This document shows positions 24,777-33,860 of a DNA stretch of 64,000 bases, piece by piece; positions within the stretch are counted from its first letter, which is position 1; every line of letters begins with the position of its first letter. The notes beneath the pieces are model-generated. The model did not search any database. It worked only from the letters and a program-made list of their open reading frames with translations, and was not told where the DNA came from. This stretch comes from Alicyclobacillus tolerans. Lineage in GTDB: Bacteria > Bacillota > Bacilli > Alicyclobacillales > Alicyclobacillaceae. A program made the translations under genes and the position numbers. Location of the stretch: contig NZ_JAJFNK010000024.1 in the NCBI RefSeq assembly GCF_021739485.1, positions 1 to 64,000 on the forward strand. Reading direction: 5' to 3'.

Positions 24777-25703
24777 ATGAACGTGGTGCTGTCCAAACGG
24801 CAAGTCGCAGCGATTCTGTACGGGGTCGTGTCGACGAGCATTTTCTCAACAGGCGTTGCATGGGCCGATACTTCGAGTCCAATACCGTCGCTCAGCCAAA
24901 ACCCGTTGGCGCAATCGTTGCAACAGTTCGGCAATCGATTGAGTCAAAGCATGGGGCAAGCAAACTCGCCTATCGCAGTGACAGGCAGTTCCAACGCCCC
25001 GTCCATTTCCGTCTTGTCCTCTCCCGGAAGCAGCGCTCAAGCAGACGCGGGTATCCTGGGACTGGGCCTCAACATCCTGTCGAGCGGGTCCAGCCAGGCG
25101 ACGAGCAACGGCCAAGGGGGCGCCGGAAGCGTCAATTTATTGTCCAGCGGCAGCAGCCGCGCAGCAGGCAGCGGGCGGGAAACGGGCATCAGCCTGAACG
25201 GCTTGTCATCTGGAAACAGTTTTGCTTCTGGGGGAGCTCAAGGGATTGGATCAGGCGTGAACTTGCTGTCTTCCGGCGACAGCTTTGCTTCTGGAAACGC
25301 CCAGGGCGTTGGAGCTGGTGTGAACCTTCTGTCCTCCGGTGACAGTTCCGCGTCGGGCAAGGGCTCGGGCGCTGGGGCCGGTCTGAACATTGGTTCGTCG
25401 GATTCCAGCAGTGCTGCAGGCACGGGAACCGCGGGCATCGGACTCAACCTGTTTGGGAGTGGTCAAGGCAGCTCATCCGGTGGCGGGAGCACAGGCAGCG
25501 GTTCGAACGGGGGCACGGCATCGAGCATGGGCGGAGGTTCTGGATCGGGCTCAGGCGGAGGCGCTCAAATTGTTCCGGGGGGTTCGATTCTCCCTCACAC
25601 AGCGACCCAGGATCCGCTGTGGATGTTGGTGGGCAGCCTGATGGCCGCGTCGGGGGCGCTGTTCTTTCCAGCGAGAAAGCTGTGGAACAAATGGCGGCTG
25701 TAA
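24777..25703 (+). CDS. Repeat-rich surface protein with LPxTA sorting signal
   Basis: The 308-residue protein has a signal peptide ending in AWA (residue 30). Residues 100-224 are six consecutive repeats of 21 (once 20) residues with the pattern x-L-S-S-G-x-S-x-A-x-G...G-x-N, then a Gly/Ser tract. The C-terminus is LPHTA (272-276), a hydrophobic helix (LWMLVGSLMAASGALFF) and a basic tail. That is the cell-wall sorting arrangement with the LPxTA variant used by class D sortases. GGAG lies ten bases before the ATG. The sortase gene starts inside its last 13 bases, so this is a dedicated substrate-enzyme pair. The regular Ser/Gly/Asn repeat suggests a beta-solenoid or a flexible wall stalk. Confidence 0.8.
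   Translation: MNVVLSKRQVAAILYGVVSTSIFSTGVAWADTSSPIPSLSQNPLAQSLQQFGNRLSQSMGQANSPIAVTGSSNAPSISVLSSPGSSAQADAGILGLGLNILSSGSSQATSNGQGGAGSVNLLSSGSSRAAGSGRETGISLNGLSSGNSFASGGAQGIGSGVNLLSSGDSFASGNAQGVGAGVNLLSSGDSSASGKGSGAGAGLNIGSSDSSSAAGTGTAGIGLNLFGSGQGSSSGGGSTGSGSNGGTASSMGGGSGSGSGGGAQIVPGGSILPHTATQDPLWMLVGSLMAASGALFFPARKLWNKWRL
25074..25448 (+). repeat. Six tandem 63-bp coding repeats
   Basis: Within the surface-protein gene, units of 63 bp (the last 60 bp) encode the 21-residue LSSG...N repeat. The third to fifth copies are the most alike. Such arrays change copy number by recombination. Confidence 0.75.
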
Positions 25704-26332
25704 TTCCAGAGACACTCGCTAGTCCATCTCCCTCCCGGCGGCCTAAGCGCCTCGCCACCTGGGTTGCAAGTTTGTGGACGCTTGCAGGAGTTGCGCTGTT
25801 TGGAGTATACGGTTGGAATTACGCTCAGCAAACCATATTTGTGAACCAGCACCATCTTCCGCAGTACCATCCCAAGGTCAACGGTTCCATCCCGGCACTG
25901 TGGCCGACCCTGCCTGGCATTGGCACAAAAATTGGGCAGTTGCTGATCCCTGCGGTACATATTAACACCCCCGTCGTGCAAGGGACTGGCTGGAATCAGT
26001 TAGCCCTTGGCGCGGGCCATTACAACTCCAGCGCGTTGCCCGGCCAAATTGGCAACGACTACGTCGCGGGTCACCGGGATACCGTATTTACACAGCTCAA
26101 GAACGTGAAAAAAGGAGACCTTGTCATTTTCTCAACGCCATACGGAAAATTTGTGTACAAGGCTGTCTCTTTTCAAATCGTGCCGCAGTCGGACACCAGC
26201 GTCTTAGACCCAACGCCGTACCAGACGTTGACTTTACAAACGTGCTACCCGTTTTCCTTCTTTGGATTTGCGCCGGACCGCTACATCGTTCACACCAAAC
26301 TGGTCTCAGAACCTAAAAACTTGCCCTCTTGA
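25691..26332 (+). CDS. srtD: Class D sortase
   Basis: The 213-residue protein has an N-terminal membrane helix (VASLWTLAGVALFGVYGW) and a sortase domain with His128 in YVAGHRDT, Cys185 in LTLQTCYPF and Arg197 in APDRYIVHT, the full catalytic triad. The TLxTC form and LPxTA-type neighbour place it in class D. It joins sorted proteins to the cell wall outside the membrane. The ATG at 25691 overlaps the substrate gene by 13 bp and has no strong ribosome site, so translation is probably coupled. Class D enzymes often act during sporulation in Bacilli. Confidence 0.93.
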   Translation: MAAVIPETLASPSPSRRPKRLATWVASLWTLAGVALFGVYGWNYAQQTIFVNQHHLPQYHPKVNGSIPALWPTLPGIGTKIGQLLIPAVHINTPVVQGTGWNQLALGAGHYNSSALPGQIGNDYVAGHRDTVFTQLKNVKKGDLVIFSTPYGKFVYKAVSFQIVPQSDTSVLDPTPYQTLTLQTCYPFSFFGFAPDRYIVHTKLVSEPKNLPS

Positions 26333-26397
26333 CGAATGCATGGGCGGGGAAACCATCTTGGTTCCTCGCTTTTGGTCAGCTTCCAGTGTCCATCCCA

Positions 26398-27651
26398 TCA
26401 GGTTGCGGCGGGCAATTTGATGGTAAAGTGGCTTCCCTTTCCGAGCGTGCTGCGAACGTCGATCCGGCCGTTCATGTTTTGGCACAGCCTGTAACTTGTC
26501 ATCAACCCGAGCCCTGTACCGTTGGACTTTGTGGAGTAAAACGGATGTCCAAGCCTTTGTATCTGTTCCTTGGTCATGCCAATCCCCGTGTCTGAAATGT
26601 CAATCACCCCAAATCCTTTTTCCCGGGCGACTTGAATGTGCAGAACTCCGCCGGCAGGCATCGCTTCGACCCCGTTTTTAGCGATGTTGACCAGGATTTG
26701 CATCAAGTGTTCGGGGTCGGCACGAACGACCGCGTTTTCTTTGACCAGGTACGTCACACTGACGTTGTGCAAAGTCGCGTACGGCCGCAGCACCTCGACA
26801 ACGCGCTGCACCGTGATTTCGATGCCAGTATCTGCGACTTGGGTATAGCGCGGTTTGGCAAAGGAAAGGTAGTCGTTGATGACGCCATGGGCCCGGTCAA
26901 TTTCGGAAATGGCTGTAGCGATGTACTTTGCGTGCGATTCATCCAGGGACTGAGACTCGTGGGTCAACTGCAAGAAACCGCGGGCCACCGTCATCGGGTT
27001 CCGAATCTCGTGAGCGATGGAAGCTGCAAGTTCTCCTAAAACGTGATACTTTTCTGCCTGATGGATCTCTTCCCGCAAACGAAAGCTTTCGTTGGTGTAC
27101 TCGATAATCATCACGGCAATCCACAGAACGACGACAGTGACTGCCGTATACTCGGCCAATAGGATCCCGATGCCTGCGGTTGTGAAGAGGTGAATATAAA
27201 TAAAGGCGTCGCTGCAGGCCGTGACCGTAATTGCGGGAATCGCTGCAAACAGAATCCGGTTCCACCTGGCCAGTTGCTGGTATGTTTTGTTTAGAAGCAG
27301 GATGACACCCATGCATATCCCGTAAATGGCTGCAGTCGTCACTGCGTGGGCACCGCCCATCAGATAGCGCTGAACGGCAAACGCCCCCATCAAAAACAGT
27401 CCAACGGGCGCCCCCCCGTACAGCCCGCCTAGAACCATGGGGATAACCCGGAGGTCCACCTCAAAGTCTGAAATGGTTTTTAACGGAAACAACATGCACA
27501 GCACTTGGTCCAAGGTCATCACGAATCCAATGAACACGGATGTCCATGCCTGCGACCTTCTCACGGCATCTCGGATAAACAGTTGGAATACCAAGGGGCC
27601 GGAGACAACGACTAGGATGTTTAAAAGCAACCGGTCGTCAAACAGATCCAT
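26398..27651 (-). CDS. Sensor histidine kinase, 5TM-LYT type (KinB-like)
   Basis: The 417-residue protein has about six N-terminal membrane helices, with RVIPMVLGGLYGGAPVGL marking the 5TM-LYT sensor family. The kinase core follows: H-box SIAHEIRNPMT, N-box NIAKNGVEAM, G1 DTGIGM and G2 GTGLGL. It autophosphorylates on His and passes phosphate to a response regulator. No regulator gene is adjacent, which is typical of the orphan kinases KinB and its relatives that feed the sporulation phosphorelay. The ATG at 27651 has only a distant GAGGCGG upstream, so translation may be weak. Confidence 0.88.
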   Translation of the reverse strand: MDLFDDRLLLNILVVVSGPLVFQLFIRDAVRRSQAWTSVFIGFVMTLDQVLCMLFPLKTISDFEVDLRVIPMVLGGLYGGAPVGLFLMGAFAVQRYLMGGAHAVTTAAIYGICMGVILLLNKTYQQLARWNRILFAAIPAITVTACSDAFIYIHLFTTAGIGILLAEYTAVTVVVLWIAVMIIEYTNESFRLREEIHQAEKYHVLGELAASIAHEIRNPMTVARGFLQLTHESQSLDESHAKYIATAISEIDRAHGVINDYLSFAKPRYTQVADTGIEITVQRVVEVLRPYATLHNVSVTYLVKENAVVRADPEHLMQILVNIAKNGVEAMPAGGVLHIQVAREKGFGVIDISDTGIGMTKEQIQRLGHPFYSTKSNGTGLGLMTSYRLCQNMNGRIDVRSTLGKGSHFTIKLPAAT

Positions 27652-27790
27652 CCCACATCGACCGCCTCAACATTTCAGCAATGTTTAAATGTCAAATTGA
27701 TTGAAAATACTTATTCTACACAACTGGGTTATTCCCTGCAGAACATGAGGTTTGACAGAGAGAACATCAAAGAGGAGGAGAACGGTGCAA

Positions 27791-27898
27791 ATGGCCGAAA
27801 TGAGGGTATTGCCCGAGGGCGGGAACGCGCGCGGGAGTGCATACCGGTCTCCATGGATTGCTGGACACGGCGGGAAGCGCGGGAAAGAGTGCCTGTGA
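27791..27898 (+). CDS. Possible 35-residue small protein
   Basis: An ATG at 27791 (or GTG at 27785) follows the strong ribosome site GAGGAGGAG and opens a 35-codon frame rich in Gly, Arg and Ala. No family is recognised. The strong ribosome site is the only support, and GA-rich sequence can mimic one. Confidence 0.3.
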   Translation: MAEMRVLPEGGNARGSAYRSPWIAGHGGKRGKECL

Positions 27899-27921
27899 AG
27901 AGATAGAGAGCCAGGCGTTGG

Positions 27922-28005
27922 TTACCGGTCGCTTTGGCTCGCTTTAGCAAACATACTCAACAGCACCCCTAGCACAAAAAGAATAAAGACAAATCCAGCA
28001 CCCAT
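27922..28005 (-). CDS. 27-residue single-helix membrane peptide
   Basis: The ATG at 28005 lies seven bases after a perfect AGGAGG. The product begins MGAGFVFILFVLGVLLSMF, a single membrane helix, and ends with a short charged tail (KASQSDR). Very short hydrophobic peptides of this form, such as the YjcZ group, are common in sporulating Bacilli and often made in the mother cell. No clear sequence family can be named. It sits between a sensor kinase and an EthD-like gene and lies in no obvious operon. Confidence 0.6.
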   Translation of the reverse strand: MGAGFVFILFVLGVLLSMFAKASQSDR

Positions 28006-28135
28006 AACACTTTCCTCCTGTTCGGTTAAACGAAGTGACGGCCACAGGCCCGCTCCGGGCTTGTGACCACAATGCTACACACGTTACGTTAAAATTAAGT
28101 TACAGAAGGATTAAAAGAATGTTTCTTGTGTAAAA

Positions 28136-28157
28136 AGGCCGCCTTCCTGGGCGGCCT
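28136..28157 (-). terminator. Intrinsic terminator of the EthD-like gene
   Basis: AGGCCGCC (28136-28143) and GGCGGCCT (28150-28157) form a perfect 8-bp stem with a six-base loop. On the minus strand five T residues follow immediately. It lies 48 bp past the EthD-like stop. Confidence 0.9.
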
Positions 28158-28204
28158 CATTGCTCCTATTGAATTGCTCTTTTTTCCGGTCTCAGAGAAC
28201 GGGA

Positions 28205-28507
28205 TTAATCCGTGATCAAAATCACCGGAGGCTTATGCAGGGAGACGACGAGGTTTGGCAGGTCCTTGGCAACCTCTTGCCACTCCGGAGTCGCCATGGT
28301 AGCTTGGAGCGCGTTGGCATCCTCAAATTCCAATTCCGCCATTAAGTACATCTGCGCTTCAGTGTGCTGGGCGTTCTGGATGCGGTGGATCGAAGCGTTT
28401 TTTAGGTTGGGAACTTTCTGCACCAACGGAATGTGCACGCCATAGTAGTGCGACTCAAATGCATCGACATCCTTCGGCTGCTCGTACAGTACAACCACTT
28501 TAGCCAC
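28205..28507 (-). CDS. EthD-family protein
   Basis: The 100-residue protein is a single dimeric alpha/beta-barrel domain: VVVLYEQPKDVDAFESHYYGVHIPLVQKVP carries the family's Y..xHxPL segment, and the C-terminal half ends in a strand (LVVSLHKPPVIL). EthD-type proteins act as small oxidoreductase accessories or isomerases, with no general substrate. It starts with GTG after AGGAGGTCC and has its own terminator, so it is a single-gene unit. Confidence 0.85.
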   Translation of the reverse strand: MAKVVVLYEQPKDVDAFESHYYGVHIPLVQKVPNLKNASIHRIQNAQHTEAQMYLMAELEFEDANALQATMATPEWQEVAKDLPNLVVSLHKPPVILITD

Positions 28508-28817
28508 AGTTAGGACCTCCTGAGAAATGTTCCAATGATTATGAATAATCTGTCGTTAGATCGCGTACTTCCCTATCACATATGCCGTTTCCTTTCCGGA
28601 CATGCAAGACGCACAAACTTTTTTTGCCATACCTTTTTTCTTCATGTGTTATTATCGTAGCTGTAGATTTGATAATTCTCACAAGGATTCGTCTACTTGG
28701 CCATTCAGTCGATGTTCGACCTTTCTGAGTCCTCCTTTTCTTTGTGCATATTTCATACAACTTCCAGCGCGGGCCAAGACTGTCGCCCGCCTTTTCACCT
28801 TTTTAAAGTCAGGCGGG

Positions 28818-29744
28818 ATGAACTTGCAAAAGTCAAATCAGAAAACTGTTTTGAAAATTGCAACTTTAGTGGTGATGTGGGGGCTGGCCTGGTCGGCGAT
28901 TAAAATTGGGCTGACCGATGCGCCCCCCGTGTTGTACGCCGCGATCCGGACGCTGCTCGGCGGCCTTGTGCTGTTGCCGGTGGCCATGCGAAACACCAGC
29001 GCGTTAGCCTTTCGCCAAAAATGGAGAATCTACCTGATTGCCTCCGCGTTCAACGTCGCCTTGTTTTTCGGGCTGCAAACCATTGCGCTGTATTTTTTGC
29101 CATCAGGCTTACTCGCCGTATTGGTGTACTTGCAGCCTATTCTCGTGGGATTGTTTGCACCGATATGGCTTGGGGAAACCATGTCTGTAGGCAAAGCCAT
29201 TGGACTGGTTCTCGGCTTTTTAGGAGTCGCTTCCATCAGCATCGAAAGCCTGACGGGACACACCTCTCTCACAGGGATTGTCCTCGGCGTGGTCGCGGCC
29301 GTGTCGTGGGCGTTAGGCACCGTGTACCTCAAAAAGGTGCAGGGACACGTAGATTTAATTTGGCTTGTGACCGTTCAATTCATCTTAGGCGGGTTGGCGT
29401 TGACCGGGGTCGGGTCCGTGATGGAACACTGGAGTTCCATCCACTGGACCCTGCTGTTGGCAGCCAGCGAGGGCTATACTAGCGTCATTGGTGTGTCGCT
29501 GTCCTGGATTCTATGGCTCGATTTGATGCGTGCTGGGGAGATTAGCCGGTTGTCTGCGTGGATTTTCTTTGTGCCTCTGTTATCCGTGGCTGTTGGCGTA
29601 CTTTTTTTGCACGAGGCGTTCACGTCTTCTCTGGTTGTCGGTTTGGTACTCGTCGTCTTTGGCATCTACTTGGTCAATCGAACGCCGTCCAAACCACAAA
29701 CATTGCGAAAACGCGAACGCTCCGAATCAAACCTCTCGGGATAA
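28818..29744 (+). CDS. EamA-family (DMT) exporter
   Basis: The 308-residue protein has about ten membrane helices in two EamA repeats; VVMWGLAWSAIKIGL and VVAAVSWALGTVYLKK begin the two halves. It would export an amino acid or other metabolite. The ATG at 28818 touches an AGGCGGG sequence, so the true start is not certain, but the first membrane helix follows it directly. It is convergent with the next MFS gene. The 310 bp upstream (28508-28817) hold no other gene. Confidence 0.84.
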   Translation: MNLQKSNQKTVLKIATLVVMWGLAWSAIKIGLTDAPPVLYAAIRTLLGGLVLLPVAMRNTSALAFRQKWRIYLIASAFNVALFFGLQTIALYFLPSGLLAVLVYLQPILVGLFAPIWLGETMSVGKAIGLVLGFLGVASISIESLTGHTSLTGIVLGVVAAVSWALGTVYLKKVQGHVDLIWLVTVQFILGGLALTGVGSVMEHWSSIHWTLLLAASEGYTSVIGVSLSWILWLDLMRAGEISRLSAWIFFVPLLSVAVGVLFLHEAFTSSLVVGLVLVVFGIYLVNRTPSKPQTLRKRERSESNLSG

Positions 29745-29797
29745 CCGAATCGGTTCCCTAGGCAAAAAAGGTGTTCAGGCAGGGCACTTGACGGGGG

Positions 29798-31288
29798 TCA
29801 ACTGCCTGGTTGCTGTTCCATCACCTTGCGGTGGGACGGAAGTGTGGCAGTAGCGAACAGGTTTAACACCGCGATGGCGAAGACCACGACAAAAACCACA
29901 TGCAATCCCTGGGCCAAGGCGTTGTGAAGTGCATGGAGCACTGCAGGAGGGACGTGCACAGACGAGCTCGAGTTCAGCAGATTGCTGACGTTCCCGCCAT
30001 GCCATGCTCCGTGCAGGCCGCTTTCCATGGAATTCGTCAGAACGCGATTGAACAGTGTGCCAAACAAAGCGACCCCGACCGTTTGGCCAAGAGAACGGGT
30101 AAACGTGTTGGACGCGGTAGCTGCTCCCCGCATTTGCCATCCCACGGCGGATTGCACTAAAACCGTCGTCGGGGTGGTGGCGTATCCCATTCCAAGGCCG
30201 ATGACGACCATGAGGCCGACAAAGTACCAGTACGGGGACCCGAGTTCAACGGCCATCAGCCAGGACGCTCCTGCGGTAATCAGTACGGATCCAATCACAG
30301 TCGTCGTTTTTGAACCTATCTTGTACATGTACCGCCCGGCAAATGTGGCTCCAAGCGGCCACGCGAGAGACATGGGCATCAGCGTCAAGCCGGAGCTCAT
30401 CGCGCTGTGTCCCAGAATCAACTGAATCCACATCGGCAAATAGACGTTGACGCCAATGAGGACGCAACTCGCTAAAAATCCGATGAGGTTCGAGACGGCA
30501 ATCACCGGAATTTTAAACAGAGACAGCGGAAGCATCGGCTCAGACGATTTGGCTTCTAACAGAATAAACAAACCAATGAACAGGATTGTGGCTGCGAACA
30601 GCCCTAAAATCACTGCAGAATTCCAAGCATATGTCTGCCCTCCGTTCAACAGGGCATACAAAAGCGCGGAGATGCCCAACGTGAAGGTCAAGGCTCCCAG
30701 GTAATCGATGTGTTTGGATTTCTTTTCGACACTTTCGTGCAAAAATCCCGTGACCAACAAGATTGAGACAATGCCAACGGGCAAGTTGATGTAAAAGATC
30801 CACCGCCACGACAGTTGATCGACAAAAAAGCCGCCAACCAGCGGGCCTAGAAGTCCAGCGACACCCCACACGGCACTGAACAACCCTTGCATTTTCGCCC
30901 GCTGTTCCCCTGGGTACAAGTCGCCGATAATCGTAAAGGTCAATGGCATCACAGCCCCTGCGCCAATCCCTTGAAATGCGCGAAACCAAATCAACTGCGT
31001 CATGGATTGGGACGCGCCCGAAAGCATAGAACCCAACACAAACAAAATGACTCCAAAGGTAAAAATCGACTTGCGGCCAAACAGGTCGGCAAGCTTCCCG
31101 TAGATCGGAGTGGTCACGCTGGTGGTCAGCGTGTATATGGCAAACACCCAACTAAACTCGCTGAGACCGCTCAGGTCGCTCACGATTCGGGGCATGGCTG
31201 TACTCACGACCGTGACGTCGATGGCAACGAGTAATATCGCGACAAGCATAGCCACAGTGACCATCTTGCGGTTTGTAGTTTTCGGCAT
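29798..31288 (-). CDS. MFS exporter, DHA2 subfamily
   Basis: The 496-residue protein has about 14 membrane helices. VAIDVTVVSTAMPRIVSDLSG matches motif D1 and GKLADLFGRKS motif A of DHA2 drug/proton antiporters; GAVMPLTFTIIGD is the antiporter motif C region. GAGGGGAG is ten bases before the ATG at 31288. It lies 69 bp downstream of a second DHA2 gene on the same strand, so the two are probably cotranscribed. Tandem exporters of this class usually confer resistance to toxic organics; substrates are unknown. Confidence 0.9.
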   Translation of the reverse strand: MPKTTNRKMVTVAMLVAILLVAIDVTVVSTAMPRIVSDLSGLSEFSWVFAIYTLTTSVTTPIYGKLADLFGRKSIFTFGVILFVLGSMLSGASQSMTQLIWFRAFQGIGAGAVMPLTFTIIGDLYPGEQRAKMQGLFSAVWGVAGLLGPLVGGFFVDQLSWRWIFYINLPVGIVSILLVTGFLHESVEKKSKHIDYLGALTFTLGISALLYALLNGGQTYAWNSAVILGLFAATILFIGLFILLEAKSSEPMLPLSLFKIPVIAVSNLIGFLASCVLIGVNVYLPMWIQLILGHSAMSSGLTLMPMSLAWPLGATFAGRYMYKIGSKTTTVIGSVLITAGASWLMAVELGSPYWYFVGLMVVIGLGMGYATTPTTVLVQSAVGWQMRGAATASNTFTRSLGQTVGVALFGTLFNRVLTNSMESGLHGAWHGGNVSNLLNSSSSVHVPPAVLHALHNALAQGLHVVFVVVFAIAVLNLFATATLPSHRKVMEQQPGS

Positions 31289-31356
31289 GCAAACGAACTC
31301 CCCTCGCAAATTTCTCCATTATACCCTGTAGCGGCCGTCTTGGGTAGAGGAGGGGG

Positions 31357-32991
31357 CTATTTCACCGTGCTTTTGGGCAGCAGCTTCGGAGTCCGCGGAC
31401 CTTCGTCGACGATCACGACGGGTTGGCGAGTCGGTCCCGGTTCACGCAAAACGACTCTTTTGCGCAGGAAAAACGACAGCACCAATGCGACAACTGCAAG
31501 TGCCGTCGCCACCACGAAGGCGTCGTCAATGCCGTTTACGGTCGCATGCGCCTGAGTAAGTCCAGATAAAATCTGCACCGCTGCTGCGTACCCAACGGAC
31601 AAGGGCTGCCCTAGAAGCGCCGCTAAACTTTGAGCGGTGTCCTGTAAAAACTGGGCTGGAACCGCATTAGACAGTGTCATGGTGTTTCCGTACTGGGCGA
31701 TGTGGTAATTGGAGCGATTGGACATGACGGTGATGAGAAAAGCCGTGCCCAGGGAAGCCGCCACCATTCTCACGGTGTTGGCCGATGCCGTTCCATGGCT
31801 GTTTAAGTGTCTTGGCAAGTGATTCAAACCCGATGTCATGATGGTCATGGCGATAAAGGACATGCCAAACATGCGCATCGTATACAGCAGCATGACGTGG
31901 CTGTAATTGGTGTACATGTTCAAGTGCGCAAACTGCCAAGTCGTGACGGACGTAATGAGGAGTCCAATCACGGCTAGGGGCCGGATTCCGTACCGATCCA
32001 GCAGTGCCCCGGAGATGGGCGACATGATGCCCATCAAAATGGCGCCAGGCAGCAAAAGAAGACCGGATTCAAGCGGAGTGTAGCCGCGGATGTTTTGAAT
32101 GTAAATCGGCACCAAAAGGGCTCCCCCAAACATCGCCATGTTGACGACGGAACTAACGGCCGCCGCTAGCGTAAACATCCCGTACTTAAACACTCGCAGA
32201 TTCAACATGGGGTTTTTGGCCGTCAATTCGTGAATGGCAAACAAAGCAATGAATATCAACCCGACCACGATGGTGGCCAGGACAACCCCGCTTTGCCAGC
32301 CCTTACTTCCCGCCTCACTAAATCCGTACAACAGGGACCCGAACCCGATTGTCGAGGTGACGAAGCCCCATGCATCAAACTTGGGTTTGGTGCGCTCCGT
32401 CACGTTTTTTAGAAGAGCAGCCGCCAAAATCATGTCTAAAATCGCGATCGGAATTACGACCCAAAACAGCAACCGCCATGAGTAGTGTTCAATCATCCAG
32501 CCAGACAGAGTGGGGCCGACGGCCGGCGCAAAGAACATTGCAATACCCACCGTTCCCATGGCTTTGCCGCGAATGTCCGGGGGGTAAATGTTCAGGATGA
32601 CCGTCATCATGAGCGGCATCATGATACCGGCACCAGCGGCTTGCACAATGCGGCCGATGAGCATGATGGTAAAGGTCGGCGCAATGCTGCAGATGAACGA
32701 CCCGAGGGTAAAAAAGGTCAGAGACGTCAAAAACAACCCGCGCGTGGTGAAGGTGCCGATGAGGAAAGCAGTGATTGGGATTGTGATGCCATTGGTCAGC
32801 ATATACGCCGTTGACAGCCACTGCACAGTGTCGGCGGTGACGTTAAATGCCGTCATGAGGTGTGGAATGGCAACGTTCAGCAGGGTTTGGTTCAAAATCG
32901 CGACAAACGCCCCAAAAATCATCACACCGACAATGGTCCCTCTGTGGATCGATTCTTGTGAATTATTTGGGTGCAAGGCAACGGTGGCCAT
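31357..32991 (-). CDS. MFS exporter, DHA2 (EmrB-like) subfamily
   Basis: The 544-residue protein has 14 predicted membrane helices with VAILNQTLLNVAIPHLM at the start, as in EmrB, and GAGIMMPLMMTVI in the motif C region. The length is typical of EmrB-type pumps, though no EmrA membrane-fusion gene is nearby, as is normal in Gram-positives. GAGGTGATGACCG precedes the ATG. It begins the two-pump unit with the gene at 29798. Confidence 0.9.
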   Translation of the reverse strand: MATVALHPNNSQESIHRGTIVGVMIFGAFVAILNQTLLNVAIPHLMTAFNVTADTVQWLSTAYMLTNGITIPITAFLIGTFTTRGLFLTSLTFFTLGSFICSIAPTFTIMLIGRIVQAAGAGIMMPLMMTVILNIYPPDIRGKAMGTVGIAMFFAPAVGPTLSGWMIEHYSWRLLFWVVIPIAILDMILAAALLKNVTERTKPKFDAWGFVTSTIGFGSLLYGFSEAGSKGWQSGVVLATIVVGLIFIALFAIHELTAKNPMLNLRVFKYGMFTLAAAVSSVVNMAMFGGALLVPIYIQNIRGYTPLESGLLLLPGAILMGIMSPISGALLDRYGIRPLAVIGLLITSVTTWQFAHLNMYTNYSHVMLLYTMRMFGMSFIAMTIMTSGLNHLPRHLNSHGTASANTVRMVAASLGTAFLITVMSNRSNYHIAQYGNTMTLSNAVPAQFLQDTAQSLAALLGQPLSVGYAAAVQILSGLTQAHATVNGIDDAFVVATALAVVALVLSFFLRKRVVLREPGPTRQPVVIVDEGPRTPKLLPKSTVK

Positions 32992-33126
32992 CGGTCATCA
33001 CCTCTCAACAAGTGCAAACAAGCCTACTGTTTACAGGAGGGAGGTGATTTATGCGCAGTGCGGCGTAAGCTCTGTTTTCTTAGAACTTTTTCGGTTGAAA
33101 AATAACATCAATTTAGACGGAACCTT

Positions 33127-33660
33127 TCACCGCTGAAAATCGACGACCTGTTTAATGGTGTCTACGGCCCTTCGGAAAGCAAAATCCTGACCCAACAAGA
33201 CGTAAGTGTCTTGCTCCGATTTCGAAGGGCGGTTTTGCACCGCTTCCCATTCTTGTTCAATCATCTTCTTCGCTACCAAAAGCTGCAGCTGGCCCACGTT
33301 CTGTTTGACGGAGAGTTGGTGTTCATCTTCGCGGCGCCGCTCGGACAGTTCTTCGATATAACGCGAGACGTCTTCCTCTCCATAGTGGCGGTAGTCCCGT
33401 TTGATCTGAAAATACCGTTCGCAATCACTGTCAATCATCACTAAAGAGTGGCCCCGGTGCTCCATTAAAAATTTGGACAGGAAGTACGCGTCATTCGAAT
33501 AAGCGTTGTGCACCAAAGAGTATTCGCCTTCAAAAAAGTGGGTTTTCGGGTTGTACCGGTTCAGCACGGTGTACATCTGATCCTCATCGCATACCAGAAT
33601 GTTCGTCGCCGTGTACACGCGTCTCCCCCTCACTTCCATTTCAGCTGTCTTGTTTTCCAA
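33127..33660 (-). CDS. Conserved-looking protein of unknown function
   Basis: The product is not recognised. As written it has 177 residues from a TTG at 33660 with no good ribosome site. A GTG at 33618, four bases after GAGGGGGAG, would give 163 residues and may be the true start. The N-terminal half mixes strands and helices (VYTATNILVCDEDQMYTVL, HSLVMIDSDCERYF). The C-terminal half is charged and helical (SRYIEELSERRREDEHQ). There is no signal peptide or membrane helix, so it is cytoplasmic. It lies 136 bp upstream of the MFS pair on the same strand and divergent from groES. Confidence 0.6.
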   Translation of the reverse strand: MENKTAEMEVRGRRVYTATNILVCDEDQMYTVLNRYNPKTHFFEGEYSLVHNAYSNDAYFLSKFLMEHRGHSLVMIDSDCERYFQIKRDYRHYGEEDVSRYIEELSERRREDEHQLSVKQNVGQLQLLVAKKMIEQEWEAVQNRPSKSEQDTYVLLGQDFAFRRAVDTIKQVVDFQR

Positions 33661-33820
33661 CTGTCTTGCTTCAAAATTATTCAGTTGTATACATTGCGGT
33701 CAAAGTCGTTAAATGAGCCTGTGCGCGAGAAAAGCCTAAATAATGCTCGATACACATGAATAGTTCCGCCTGGGTTCACGCTTTCTCTCTCTTTTTTGAA
33801 AAAACTCGTCAATTTACGCC

Positions 33821-33849
33821 TTGATGCCCTGTGCAAGGCTGATTAAAAT
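33821..33849 (+). promoter_or_regulatory. groESL promoter (sigma-A type)
   Basis: TTGATG (33821-33826) and TAAAAT (33844-33849) are separated by 17 bp. The CIRCE operator begins 12 bp downstream, placing it over the start of the transcript. Confidence 0.75.
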
Positions 33850-33860
33850 ACATGCTGTAA

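Noticed and set aside
27697-27906. 69-codon plus-strand frame beginning before the GAGGAGGAG site
   Set aside because: Its start has no ribosome site; the better-supported frame is the short one at 27791.
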